Assembly: GCA_020200235.1 (NCBI GenBank)
Contig: JAIVJC010000154.1
Coordinates: 1-37,799 of the forward strand
DNA length: 37,799 bases
Direction of reading: 5' to 3'
From: Acidobacteriota bacterium
GTDB taxonomy: Bacteria; Acidobacteriota; Blastocatellia; Pyrinomonadales; Pyrinomonadaceae
Part shown: positions 7,863-17,437 of the stretch, in pieces
Layout of the letters: every line of letters begins with the position of its first letter
How positions within the stretch are numbered: position 1 is the stretch's first letter
Notes under the pieces: generated by a model
What the model was told of the DNA's origin: nothing
The model's database searches: none
The model's input: only the letters and a program-made list of their open reading frames with translations
Program-made: the position numbers and the translations under genes

Positions 7863-10800
7863 ATGAGCCCAAGGGCAAGTCGCGCCCCACAGCGCGCACT
7901 ACCACCTACCACCAGTAACTTTTTCAGACTCGCGTCCGGACTGACGGACGAGCCGCCCCGCGGCGCGACGCGGCGAAGACTCTCCGTCTTCGCCGCCGCC
8001 GTTTTATGCGCCGCCGCTTTAGCCTCAGCCGCGAGCGCGCAGCAGATCGCGCGCCTCTCGGGCGACAAGACGGCCGCGTCGAAACCGGCAGCCGCGGGCG
8101 AGGAGCGCGGCGCGCTCAAGCGCATCGCCTCGCTGCGCGGCGGCGAGACTTTGGACGGCTGGCGCGTCGTCGTCACGTCCGACTCTTCGCTCGACGACTA
8201 CGCCGCCCGGCGCGAGGGCTCGCGCTTCGTCGTCCGCCTGCCGCGCGCCGACGCCTCCGCGATCTCGAACTCGGTCGGCGGCGCGATCGCCGGGGCGCGC
8301 GTCGAGCAGCGCGGCGCGGACGTCGTGCTCTCGTTCGCGCTGCCCGAAGGGGTCGCGGCGCGCGTGCGCCAGAGCTTCAACCGGCTCGAAGTCATCTTCA
8401 ACAGGCAGGACGCCGCGCAGTCGGGCGCGTCCCAGCAGCCGCCCGCGAAGCCGACGCCGGCTCCGGTCGCGCCTGAAGTCAAGCCGGCCGATCCGTCGAA
8501 CACGGTGCCGGGCGCGCCCGCGACGACCGATCCGCTGACCGTGCGCGAGGCGGTCGGCGCGTCGAAGACGGTCGCCTCCGGGGGCGGGCGCAACGCCGTC
8601 AAGTTGCCGCCCGAAAAGGCGCAGCCCGTCCGCGTCCCACGCTTCGAGAAAGCCCCGACAATCGACGGCAAGCTCGACGACGAGGTGTGGAAGCAGGCGG
8701 CGGTCTTCAAAGACTTCTACCAGATCGAGCCCGGCGACAACATCGCGCCCTCGAAGCCGACCGAGGTGAGGATGGGCTACGACTCGCGCTTCCTCTACCT
8801 CGCCTTCCACGCCTACGACGATCCCACGCAGGTGCGTGCGCGCATCGCCAAGCGCGACGGGATCGACGACGACGACCTGGTCGGCGTCCTGCTCGACACG
8901 TTCAACGATCAGCGCAAGGCTTACCAGCTGGAGTTCAACCCGCTCGGCATCCAGGCGGACGCGATCTACAGCGACAGCAACGGCGACGATTCCAGCTTCG
9001 ATCTCGTGATGGAGTCGAAGGGCACTCTGACGGCTGACGGCTACACGGTGGAGGTCGCCGTGCCGTTCAAGTCGCTGCGCTACGAGGCGGGCAAGGGCAA
9101 ACTCTGGGGCATCCACCTCTACCGCGAGATCAGGCGATTCAACAACGAGTCAGACACCTGGATGCCCCTCTCGCGCGACGTCTCGGGCGTGCTCATCCAG
9201 GCGGGCAAGATCACCGGGCTCGAAGGCATCTCGACCGAGCGCACGCTGGAGATCATCCCCAGCCTCACCGTCTCGGAGACGGGCAGGCGCGCGCGCTCCT
9301 TCGCCCCGGTCACCGTCGGGCAGCCGCCGCCCGCGCTCCCCGGCCGCCTTTTGAACGAGCCCGTCGCCTTCGACATCGGAGTGACGACCAAGTACACGCT
9401 GACGCCGACCGTCTCGCTCGACTTCGCCTTCAACCCCGACTTCGCGCAGGTCGAGGCGGACGCCACCGTGGTGACGGCGAACCAGCGCTTTCCCATTTTC
9501 TTCTCCGAGAAGCGCCCCTTCTTCCTCGAAGGCAAGGAAATCTTCGAGACCTCGAACTCGGTCGTCCACACGCGCGCCATCGTCGATCCCGACTACGCCG
9601 TCAAGCTCACGGGCAAGCGCGGGCGCAACAGCTTCGGCGTCATCCTCGCCTCCGACAACGCGCCCGGCAACTTCAGCGACGACGAGCTGGACGAGCGCCG
9701 GCTCGGCGTCCTCGGGATCGCCGACCCCGACGTGCGCAGGCGCGAGGAGGCGAAGTTCCAGACCTTCATGGAGAGGTTCGTCGGCAAGAACGCCTACATC
9801 GGCGTCTTCCGCGTCAAGCGCGACGTGGGGAAGGAGTCGAGCGTCGGAGCGTTCGCCACGACCTACAACTTCATCGAGCGGCACAACCACGTCGTAGGCG
9901 TAGACGGTCGCTTCAAGATCGACGCCAAGACGGTCGCGGGCTTCGAGGTGGTCGGCACGAACTCGCGCCGCTTCTTCCGCAACCCCGATCTCGACTACAC
10001 GCTCACGCACCCGGACGATCACCCGACCTCGCCCGGCGAGCCGGTCTATCCGGGTCAGCAGATTTTCCGCACGGGCAACGGCTTCGCCTACTCGTGGGTC
10101 TGGGACTATACGGGCCGCCACTTCGGCTACGTCTTCAACGGCTCGGGGCGCACGCGCGACTACCGCGCCGAGGTGGGCTTCACCCGCCAGACCAACACGA
10201 ACAACGCGCTCGCGGGCTGGCGCTGGAACACCGAGCCGAACCCGAAGGCGACGCTGACGAAGTTCACTATCCGCAACTTCACCGCCGCGTGGTGGAACTG
10301 GCAGTCGAGCCTCCAGAGCTGGTCGAACGGCACGAACTTCGGGTTCAGCCTCGCGCACCAGACCTTCGTGCAGCTCGGCACCAACTTCGGCTACGAGCGC
10401 ATCTTCGAGGAGGAGTTCGGTCCGCGCCGGGGTCAGGCGCGCCCCACGGGCAAGCTCATCGAGGGCGCGTTCGCCGGCCTGGACGGCGAGCGGCAGGTGC
10501 GCCGCAAGGCCGTCTTCATGTACGCCGAGCGGCAGTTCACCAAGCAGGTCTACGCCAACCTCTTCGTGGGCACGCAGCGCGGCATCTTCGACTTCGACTT
10601 CGGCGCCGGCCCGCGCTTCCCGCGCGTCAGCCCCGTCGCGCTCGCGCTCGGTCAGGACGCGCCGCTCGATCCCGGCGCCGCCAACGGCTTCGACATCAAC
10701 ACGGGCGTTAACTACAAGCCGACCAACGCGCTGAACCTCTCGCTCAACTACACGAAGGCGCGACTCGCGCGCCGCGACACCCGCCTCCTCGCCTTCGACG

Positions 10801-11075
10801 AGAACATCTATCAGCTCCGCGCCACCTACCAGTTCACGCGCTTCCTCTTCGCACGCGCCCGCGTCGATTACGAGACGCTCGACGCGAACGCGCGCGGGCA
10901 GTTCCTCCTCGGCTGGACGCCCAACCCCGGCACGGCCTTTTACGCGGGCTACAACGACGACATGACGCGCAACGGCTTCAACCGCTTCACCGGCGAGCTC
11001 GAGCCCGGCTTCCGCCGCAACGGCCGCACCTTCTTCGTCAAGATGTCGTACCTCTTCCGCAGGAGCTTCGAGTAG
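7863..11075 (+). CDS. AMIN-like/CBM9-like/DUF5916 outer-membrane protein (2)
   Basis: This is about 1070 residues if ATG 7863 is used. The true start is uncertain: the frame is open from 7731, and the hydrophobic signal core lies only at residues 41-58 (cleavage near ASA-QQ). An extra N-terminal domain (about 90-180) with strands such as WRVVVTSDSS and VVLSFALPEGVAARV resembles AMIN domains of PilQ and AmiC, which bind cell wall. A Pro-rich linker leads to a CBM9-like domain (about 258-460, with IDGKLDDEVWK) and a DUF5916 barrel to the end (KMSYLFRRSFE). Long stretches are almost identical to the upstream paralogue, indicating tandem duplication, while the N-terminal addition is unique. Together they may form a paired outer-membrane system; the substrate is unknown. 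Confidence 0.82.
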   Translation: MSPRASRAPQRALPPTTSNFFRLASGLTDEPPRGATRRRLSVFAAAVLCAAALASAASAQQIARLSGDKTAASKPAAAGEERGALKRIASLRGGETLDGWRVVVTSDSSLDDYAARREGSRFVVRLPRADASAISNSVGGAIAGARVEQRGADVVLSFALPEGVAARVRQSFNRLEVIFNRQDAAQSGASQQPPAKPTPAPVAPEVKPADPSNTVPGAPATTDPLTVREAVGASKTVASGGGRNAVKLPPEKAQPVRVPRFEKAPTIDGKLDDEVWKQAAVFKDFYQIEPGDNIAPSKPTEVRMGYDSRFLYLAFHAYDDPTQVRARIAKRDGIDDDDLVGVLLDTFNDQRKAYQLEFNPLGIQADAIYSDSNGDDSSFDLVMESKGTLTADGYTVEVAVPFKSLRYEAGKGKLWGIHLYREIRRFNNESDTWMPLSRDVSGVLIQAGKITGLEGISTERTLEIIPSLTVSETGRRARSFAPVTVGQPPPALPGRLLNEPVAFDIGVTTKYTLTPTVSLDFAFNPDFAQVEADATVVTANQRFPIFFSEKRPFFLEGKEIFETSNSVVHTRAIVDPDYAVKLTGKRGRNSFGVILASDNAPGNFSDDELDERRLGVLGIADPDVRRREEAKFQTFMERFVGKNAYIGVFRVKRDVGKESSVGAFATTYNFIERHNHVVGVDGRFKIDAKTVAGFEVVGTNSRRFFRNPDLDYTLTHPDDHPTSPGEPVYPGQQIFRTGNGFAYSWVWDYTGRHFGYVFNGSGRTRDYRAEVGFTRQTNTNNALAGWRWNTEPNPKATLTKFTIRNFTAAWWNWQSSLQSWSNGTNFGFSLAHQTFVQLGTNFGYERIFEEEFGPRRGQARPTGKLIEGAFAGLDGERQVRRKAVFMYAERQFTKQVYANLFVGTQRGIFDFDFGAGPRFPRVSPVALALGQDAPLDPGAANGFDINTGVNYKPTNALNLSLNYTKARLARRDTRLLAFDENIYQLRATYQFTRFLFARARVDYETLDANARGQFLLGWTPNPGTAFYAGYNDDMTRNGFNRFTGELEPGFRRNGRTFFVKMSYLFRRSFE

Positions 11076-11093
11076 GGCGCGGGGCAGCGAGCC

Positions 11094-11326
11094 AAGCCCC
11101 TGAAATGGGCGACACCCTAACGAAGCCCCTGAAAGGGGCGACAGATAGTAGCCCACGGCGTGAGCCGTGGGTGACTCGATAGGTAGAAATTCGAGAGCCC
11201 CTGAAAGGGGCGAAAGAAATTCAAGCCGCAATTTCTTTCGCCCCTTTCAGGGGCTCTCAATCTTTTTTATGTCGTTAGTCCCACGGCTCACGCCGTGGGC
11301 TAAAATCTTCCGCCCCCTTCGGGGGC
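11094..11326. repeat. Cluster of interspersed palindromic repeats
   Basis: This 366-base gap before the sigma gene holds palindromic units of two kinds. Type A (AGCCCCTGAAAGGGGCG and variants) starts at 11095 (imperfect), 11124 and 11196, with inverted copies at 11239-11255 and 11311-11327 (CCCCC variant). Type B (TAGCCCACGGCGTGAGCCGT plus GGG) lies at 11149-11171, with a perfect inverted copy at 11280-11302. On each side the order A, 8-base spacer, B is identical, so two composite elements face each other around a central A hairpin. Similar composites recur, as I recall, in many Acidobacteria and Planctomycetes genomes. They are probably mobile or REP-like repeats, not genes. Beyond them, 11330-11441 holds only the presumed sigma promoter region, in which I could not identify a clear promoter. 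Confidence 0.8.
11193..11268 (+). terminator. Strong hairpin with T-run downstream of DUF5916 gene
   Basis: Arms 11193-11221 and 11230-11258 are perfectly complementary over 29 bases with an 8-base loop, followed within four bases by TCTTTTTT (11261-11268). It is long and GC-rich at the base with an A/T-rich tip. It would serve as an intrinsic terminator separating the DUF5916 pair from the sigma operon. It is built from two inverted copies of the type A palindromic repeat. Confidence 0.65.
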
Positions 11327-11441
11327 TGGTCGCCTTTTCGTCGGATAATGGTACTCTCCCTGCCGCGCCGGGCGTTTTTCTCTCGACATTCGTCCGCCTT
11401 CGCTGAAACTTTTCCCCCTCACGCGTCACTTACTAGGCGGG

Positions 11442-12083
11442 ATGATGATGGAACGACTGGCGATCGAGACATTTGACGCTGCCGCGGCGAGCCAGTCGGG
11501 CGCGCGGAAGACCGCCCCACAGATGAGCACAGCCTCGACCCCCATCGCGCGCGCGCGGCGCGGAGACGCCGAAGGGTTCCGCCTCCTCTTCGAGCGCTAC
11601 AGCCGCCCCGTCATCTCGTTCGTCTTTGACATGGTCGGGGATCGCGCGCTCGCCGAAGACCTGACGCAGGAGACCTTCGTCCGCGCCTACCGCCACCTCG
11701 GCGAGCTGCGCGAGGAGGAGAAGTTCTCGACGTGGCTCTTCTCCATCGCCAAGAACGTCGCCCGCGAGCACCTCCGCAGCGGCGAGCGGCGCGCGACGAA
11801 GGTCGAGCTCGACGACGAGTCCGTGCTCGAGCTGCGCGACGGGAGGCAGACGCCCGCGGGCGAGCTGCTCGACAAGGAGCTGAATTCGGTCGTGCGCCGC
11901 GCGCTCGGCGCGCTCGACGAGGACAAGCGCATGGTCTTCGCCTTGAAAATTTTCCAGCAGCGCAGCTACGAGGAGATCGTCGAGATCACGGGGTTCTCCC
12001 TGCCGAAGGTCAAGACCGATCTCCACCGCGCGCGCGCCGAGATGCGCCGGCGCATCGGACCCTACATGGGGGTGAAGCAATGA
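11442..12083 (+). CDS. ECF-family RNA polymerase sigma factor
   Basis: This encodes 213 residues. Sigma region 2 covers about 45-105, including FERYSRPVISFVFDMVGD, the DLTQETFVRAYRHL signature and FSTWLFSIAKN. Region 4 covers about 150-205, including ALDEDKRMVFALK and the helix-turn-helix SYEEIVEITGFSLPKVKTDL. No region 3 is present, as usual for ECF factors. Three ATG codons follow one another (11442, 11445, 11448); the AGGCGG site is best spaced for 11448, and a further ATG at 11523 lies at the usual family start. The stop overlaps the start of the zinc-finger anti-sigma gene (ATGA), so the two are translationally coupled. Its targets are unknown. The surrounding DUF4097 genes are natural candidates, and autoregulation is common in the family. 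Confidence 0.93.
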   Translation: MMMERLAIETFDAAAASQSGARKTAPQMSTASTPIARARRGDAEGFRLLFERYSRPVISFVFDMVGDRALAEDLTQETFVRAYRHLGELREEEKFSTWLFSIAKNVAREHLRSGERRATKVELDDESVLELRDGRQTPAGELLDKELNSVVRRALGALDEDKRMVFALKIFQQRSYEEIVEITGFSLPKVKTDLHRARAEMRRRIGPYMGVKQ

Positions 12084-13018
12084 TGAAGTGCCAGGAGTGT
12101 GAAAACTTTTTAGAGGGATACGTGGACGGCGAGCTCGAAGCGCGCGACCGCGACGCGGTCGGAGCACACCTCGCCGCCTGCGCCCTGTGCGCCGACGCCC
12201 ACCAGGCGCTCGTCTCCGAAGCCTCGCTCTACGCGAGCTACGAGCGCGGCGTCGAGGCGGCGGCGCCGCGACTGTGGGGCGGTGTCGAGGCGCGGATACG
12301 CGCGGAAAAAACTGTCGGTGATGTGGGTCTCCTCCAGAGAGTCTCCGCGTGGTTCGCCCCCCTCCTCACCGCCCCACGCTTCAGCCCGGCGCTCACCGCC
12401 GCGCTCGTCCTCGTCGCCGTCCTCCTGACGGTCGGCGTGATGAAGCTCACCGGCTCGCGTGAACAGCCGCAGCAGCCCACGCTCGCGACCAACGTCCCGC
12501 AGTACGATCCGAATCGGGTCGCGGCGACTTCTCCGACTATGCAGCCCGCCGCGACTTCAACCCCCGCCGCCGTCGTCGCCCCGTCGGCTGCGCCGGGCGC
12601 GTCGCCCGAACAGAAGAGCCCGCAGCCCGAGAACCGCAAGAGCCCGTCGGACGAGCAGCGCAGGCGCGCGAACGAGTTGCCGGGCGGCGGCGGTCGCGTC
12701 GAGCAGGCTGTGAACGCCACGCCGACGCCGGGTCGCGACAGCAAGGCGACGCCCGACCAGCTCGTGCGGGAGGCGGAGCAGCGCTACATCGCCGCCATCC
12801 GCATGCTCGAGCGCGACGTGAAGAGCCGGCGCTCGCTCCTCGACCCGCAGACCGCCGCCCGCTTCGACGAGACGCTCGCCGCCATCGACCGCTCCATCGG
12901 CGAGACGCGCCGCACCGTCCGGAAGCACGGCAGCGACCCCGTCGCCGTCCAGTACATGCTCTCGGCTTACGCCAAGAAGGTCGAAGTCCTGCGCGAGATG
13001 GCGCACGCCGAACGGTGA
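12080..13018 (+). CDS. Zinc-finger anti-sigma factor, membrane-anchored
   Basis: This 312-residue protein begins with a zf-HC2 anti-sigma domain: C4 and C7, then H30-x3-C34-x2-C37 within AHLAACALC. A single membrane segment (about 103-122, ALTAALVLVAVLLTVGVM) separates the cytoplasmic finger from a Pro/Ala/Ser-rich linker (about 128-220). The C-terminal part is helical and charged (about 225-312) and resembles a sensor domain only in general character. It would bind and hold the sigma factor encoded just upstream until an envelope signal releases it. The ATG overlaps the sigma stop by four bases. The start could also be the second ATG at 12083. Confidence 0.88.
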   Translation: MMKCQECENFLEGYVDGELEARDRDAVGAHLAACALCADAHQALVSEASLYASYERGVEAAAPRLWGGVEARIRAEKTVGDVGLLQRVSAWFAPLLTAPRFSPALTAALVLVAVLLTVGVMKLTGSREQPQQPTLATNVPQYDPNRVAATSPTMQPAATSTPAAVVAPSAAPGASPEQKSPQPENRKSPSDEQRRRANELPGGGGRVEQAVNATPTPGRDSKATPDQLVREAEQRYIAAIRMLERDVKSRRSLLDPQTAARFDETLAAIDRSIGETRRTVRKHGSDPVAVQYMLSAYAKKVEVLREMAHAER

Positions 13019-13099
13019 AATTTGATCGAGGCAATGAAATTGATCGAGTCGGACGAGCCCGCGCCCCCCGAGTCTGAACGAAAAGAGTAATCAACGAAA

Positions 13100-14292
13100 A
13101 TGAGGAAACGAACTTTTACCGCAATCATCAACGCGCTCGCCCTCGCGGCTTGCGCGACGCTGCAACCGCTCGCCGCGACGGCGCAGGAGTCGGGCGGCAC
13201 GGTCTCTCTGAGCAACCAGTCGGGGCGCGTCTCGGTGAAGCTGGAGCGCGGCAGCCGCGTCTCGGTCAGCAACCGCTACGGGCACATCAACATCACGGGC
13301 TGGGATCGCGACACGGTCGAAGCCTCGGCTTCGAGCAGCCGGGGCGCGGAGGCGGTGCAGGTGGAGATGACCGCCGACCCGCAGGCGAGCTCCCGTCTCT
13401 CGCTCGCCGTCGTCGGCCGCAACCGCGGCCTGTCCGGCGGCTTGTACGGCAGCAGCCCGGCGATGTGCATGGAATGCCGAACGTCACGGTCGACCTGGGG
13501 AACATCGTCGTCACCACGCCGCAGTCTCCGCAGCCCGCGCGGCCGCCCGCGCAGCCGCGCGTCGCGGGCGGCGGAGCGGGTGCGGGCGTCGGGTCGGACA
13601 CCGGCATCACGCTCGACGTGAAAGTCCCGCGCTACGTGCAGCTCGACGCCATCGAGGCGCGCGCGGGCGCATTGAACGTCTCCGGCATCGACGGTCCCGT
13701 CTCGATCATGAGCGGCAGCAGCGACATCAACGTCAGCCGCGTCGGCTCGCTGGAAGTCCGCGCGCGCGGCGGCGAGGTCAACGTCGAGGACGTGGGCGGC
13801 CTCGTCTACGTCGTCTCGACGAGCAGCGAGATCAACGTCAAGCGTTCGAGCGGCGACGTGCGCGTCACGACGATCAACGGCAACATCGACATCCAGTGCG
13901 TCAAGGGGCGCGTGGACGCCGGGACCTCGCGCGGCAAGATCACGCTCACCAACGTCGGCGGCGACGTGGAGGCGACGACCACCGACTCCGACATCAACTT
14001 CACCGGCGCGATCGCGCAGAACGGCCGCTACCGTCTGAAGTCGATGGAGGGGCACGTCCGAATGTCGATCCCCGACGGCTCGCCCGGCTTCACCGCGAAC
14101 CTGATGTCCTACAACAGCGACGCCGTCAGCGACTTCGCGGTGCGCGCCTCCACCCCGCGCCCCGACTCGCAGGCGATGCGCCGCGTCGAGGTCAGGCAGG
14201 GCGACGGGCAGGCGCAGATCACGCTCGACTCGTTCAGCCAGACCGTGCGCCTCTCGAAGCTCGCGCCCGGCGCGGCTCCCGCGTGCCGGTAA
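13100..14292 (+). pseudogene. DUF4097 family protein, interrupted by a one-base frameshift
   Basis: The first part (13100 to about 13470) reads as a signal peptide plus DUF4097 start (QESGGTVSLSNQSG, then YGHINITGWDRDTVEASA). The second part (about 13475-14292) continues in another frame with NVTVDLGNIVV, a Gly/Ala/Pro-rich linker and a long repeat ladder (LNVSGIDGPVSIM, INVSRVGSLEV, EINVKRSSGDVRVT). Joining the frames needs a one-base shift near ATGGAATGCCGAACG at about 13465-13480, equivalent to a missing base. There is no slippery heptamer, so programmed frameshifting is unlikely. It is either a true pseudogene or a sequencing/assembly indel. If intact it would be a secreted protein of about 397 residues. 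It lies 81 bases after the anti-sigma gene and 33 before the next DUF4097 gene. Confidence 0.75.
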
Positions 14293-14325
14293 AACAACCC
14301 CGCCGAATTTAAGGAGTGACGGAAG

Positions 14326-16155
14326 ATGAGAATGAAGCTGATCGCAGTCGTCGCCCTCGGCGCGTCGGTCGCCGCCGCGTTCGCCGCGCGGGGCGCGAGC
14401 GCGCAGGAGGCGCGCGTCTCGCCGCGCGTCGAGATCAAGCCGGAGATCAGGATCGACACGAAGATCGCGCCCGTCGCGATCAGCCTGCCCGACATCCAGA
14501 TCAACATCCCCGACTTCGACTTCCAGATGCCGCCGATGCCCGCGCTGGCTCCGCTGCCGGACATGCCCGACATCTACATCAACGGCGGCGACATCTGGAC
14601 GGGCGACGAGACGACCGAGCGCGAGGAGCTGCGGCAGACTTTCCAACTCTCGCCAGGCGCGCGCGTCGAGCTCTCGAACATCGACGGGCCCGTCCACATC
14701 GACACGACCGACGGGGCGGGCGCCGAAGTCGTCGTCAAGAGTTTTTCTTACGCCGCCAGCCCGCGCAAGCTCGTCTTTGAGCAGACCTCTTCGAGCCTGA
14801 CCCTGCGCGGACCCGAGCGGAGGGAGAAGGGCGACTTCGACTCGGCGGACGGCACGCGCCACTCGGTGCGCCTCACCATCCCGCGCCGCTCGAACCTCGT
14901 GCTGACGAATGTCCGCGACAGCGTGCGCGTCGGCGAGCTGGACGGGACGGTGAAGCTCGACCGCGTGGCGGGCCGCGTCGGCATCGCGCAGGCGAGCGGG
15001 GGCGCGGAGATTTCCGACGTGTCGGGGTCGGTCTCGATGGCGCTCTCGCGCCTGTCTGGTCGCGGCGTCACGGTCTCGAAGGTCGCCGGCAAGGTCACGC
15101 TCCGCTTCCTCGAAGACGTGAACGCGGAGTTGCAGACCGGGGGCGTCAAGGGCAAGGTCTACGTCGAGCTGCCGAACGTCGCCGTGCAGGGCGAGATGAC
15201 GAAGACGGACTTCCGCGCGAAGGTCGGCGCGGGCGGCGTCCCCGTCAACGTCAACGACGTGACGGGGACGGTGCGCCTCGCGCGCGGTCAGAACGTCGCG
15301 GAGATGCTCGCGGTCTTGAAGTCGTCCGACCGCAGCACGAACCGCAACCAGGCGGTCTCCGATCTCGCGCTGCACGTCTCGAACCCGCAGGTGCGGCAGG
15401 CGTTCGTCGAGGCGCTGCGCGACGAGCAGAACAACCTCGTGCAGATGACCGCCGCGCGCGAGCTGGCGGCTTACGCTGTAGAGCCCGAGGTGCGCGACGC
15501 GTTCCTGCGCGCGCTCGAAACGGGCAAGAACGACTCGGTGCGGATGACGGCCGCCTCCGCGCTCGCCAAAAAATACGCGGGCGAGAGGGACGTGCGCGAC
15601 CGGCTGCTGAAAGTCCTCGCGACCGAGAAGAAGGACGTCATCCGCTCGACCATCATCGGCTCGGTCGCGAAGTACGTTGACGACCCCGCCGTCATGCGCG
15701 CGCTCGTGGACGCGCTCCGCTCGGACGCGAAAGAGCTGGTGCGCTCGCGCGCCGCCCGCGCCCTCGCCGCGAAGGTCGAGAACGCGGAGGTTTACGACCT
15801 GCTCCTGAACGCCGCGCGCTCGGATCAGAAGCGTGTCGTGCGCATGGTCGCGCTCGACGGTCTGAGCCGGCGCATCCGCGAGCGAGCCGAGCTGCGGGAG
15901 CTCTTCGTCGGCTACCTCGAAGACGAGTCGCAGTCGATGCAGTTCCACGCGCTCAAGGGGCTCGTCGAGTTGAACGACCCGACATTGAAGCCGCGGCTCG
16001 TCGAGAAGGCGCGCGAGATCATCCTGACGGACTACCGCCGCGGGTGGAACACGAGCACGGTCCTGAGCACGCTCGTGCTGCTGCGCAAGCTCGACCCGCC
16101 GGAGGCGGATCGGATGCTCGAACAGTTGGGCAACGAGCGCGTCAGGAGTTTTTAA
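14326..16155 (+). CDS. DUF4097 protein fused to HEAT-like repeats
   Basis: This 609-residue protein has a signal peptide (about 1-26, ending GASAQ) and a stretch of Pro/Ile/Asp-rich short strands (about 30-90, for example SLPDIQINIPDFDF). A DUF4097 domain (about 95-320) starts EREELRQTFQLSPGA and carries DGTV, VSGSV and VTGTV turns. The last half, from about 325 to 609, is alpha-helical with regularly repeated 30-residue units (VRQAFVEALRDEQNNLVQM, VRDAFLRALETGKNDSVRM, VRDRLLKVLATEKKDVIRS), typical of HEAT/PBS-lyase-like repeats that scaffold protein contacts. The ribosome site AAGGAGTGACGG precedes the ATG. The solenoid-plus-solenoid layout suggests a surface or periplasmic scaffold. It closes the sigma-linked group and is followed by a strong hairpin. 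Confidence 0.85.
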   Translation: MRMKLIAVVALGASVAAAFAARGASAQEARVSPRVEIKPEIRIDTKIAPVAISLPDIQINIPDFDFQMPPMPALAPLPDMPDIYINGGDIWTGDETTEREELRQTFQLSPGARVELSNIDGPVHIDTTDGAGAEVVVKSFSYAASPRKLVFEQTSSSLTLRGPERREKGDFDSADGTRHSVRLTIPRRSNLVLTNVRDSVRVGELDGTVKLDRVAGRVGIAQASGGAEISDVSGSVSMALSRLSGRGVTVSKVAGKVTLRFLEDVNAELQTGGVKGKVYVELPNVAVQGEMTKTDFRAKVGAGGVPVNVNDVTGTVRLARGQNVAEMLAVLKSSDRSTNRNQAVSDLALHVSNPQVRQAFVEALRDEQNNLVQMTAARELAAYAVEPEVRDAFLRALETGKNDSVRMTAASALAKKYAGERDVRDRLLKVLATEKKDVIRSTIIGSVAKYVDDPAVMRALVDALRSDAKELVRSRAARALAAKVENAEVYDLLLNAARSDQKRVVRMVALDGLSRRIRERAELRELFVGYLEDESQSMQFHALKGLVELNDPTLKPRLVEKAREIILTDYRRGWNTSTVLSTLVLLRKLDPPEADRMLEQLGNERVRSF

Positions 16156-16178
16156 AGCGGCGCGCGACGACGGTCAGG

Positions 16179-16227
16179 AAACTCTACAGCCCGCCGGGAC
16201 GTAAAGTCCCGGCGGGCTGTAGAGTTT
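16179..16227 (+). terminator. Perfect 22-bp hairpin after the DUF4097-HEAT gene
   Basis: Arms 16179-16200 and 16206-16227 are perfectly complementary around the loop GTAAA. Only three T residues lie at the arm end, so it is a weak intrinsic terminator by sequence, but the very stable stem sits exactly between two transcription units. It could also be a copy of a dispersed palindrome. Confidence 0.55.
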
Positions 16228-16264
16228 GCGCTCTCTCATCAGGCGTCGGTAGAATCCGAGCATC

Positions 16265-17356
<1,092 letters not shown>

Positions 17357-17437
17357 CCCCGCCGGTGCGCCGCCCGCGCGTGAGTCCGTTTGACGAACTG
17401 CCCGCGAATTATTTTCCCGATAAAGAGGCGTCCCGTG

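Noticed and set aside
9150-11231. Long open frame on the - strand opposite the second DUF5916 gene
   Set aside because: Same GC-shadow composition, no recognisable motif, and the + strand reading is a clear protein.
11094-11327. CRISPR array
   Set aside because: Units are palindromic, irregularly spaced, in both orientations and have no unique spacers of constant length; no cas gene is near.
13034-13090. 18-residue ORF between anti-sigma and DUF4097 genes
   Set aside because: Very short, no clear ribosome site, contains part of a direct repeat; no support for expression.
13460-13485. Programmed ribosomal frameshifting in the DUF4097 gene
   Set aside because: No X-XXY-YYZ heptamer and no obvious downstream stimulatory structure.
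13276-15948. Long open frame on the - strand opposite the DUF4097 genes
   Set aside because: It is a GC-rich shadow: Arg/Ala/Asp/Val/His-rich low-complexity translation with no domain, while the + strand encodes clear families.
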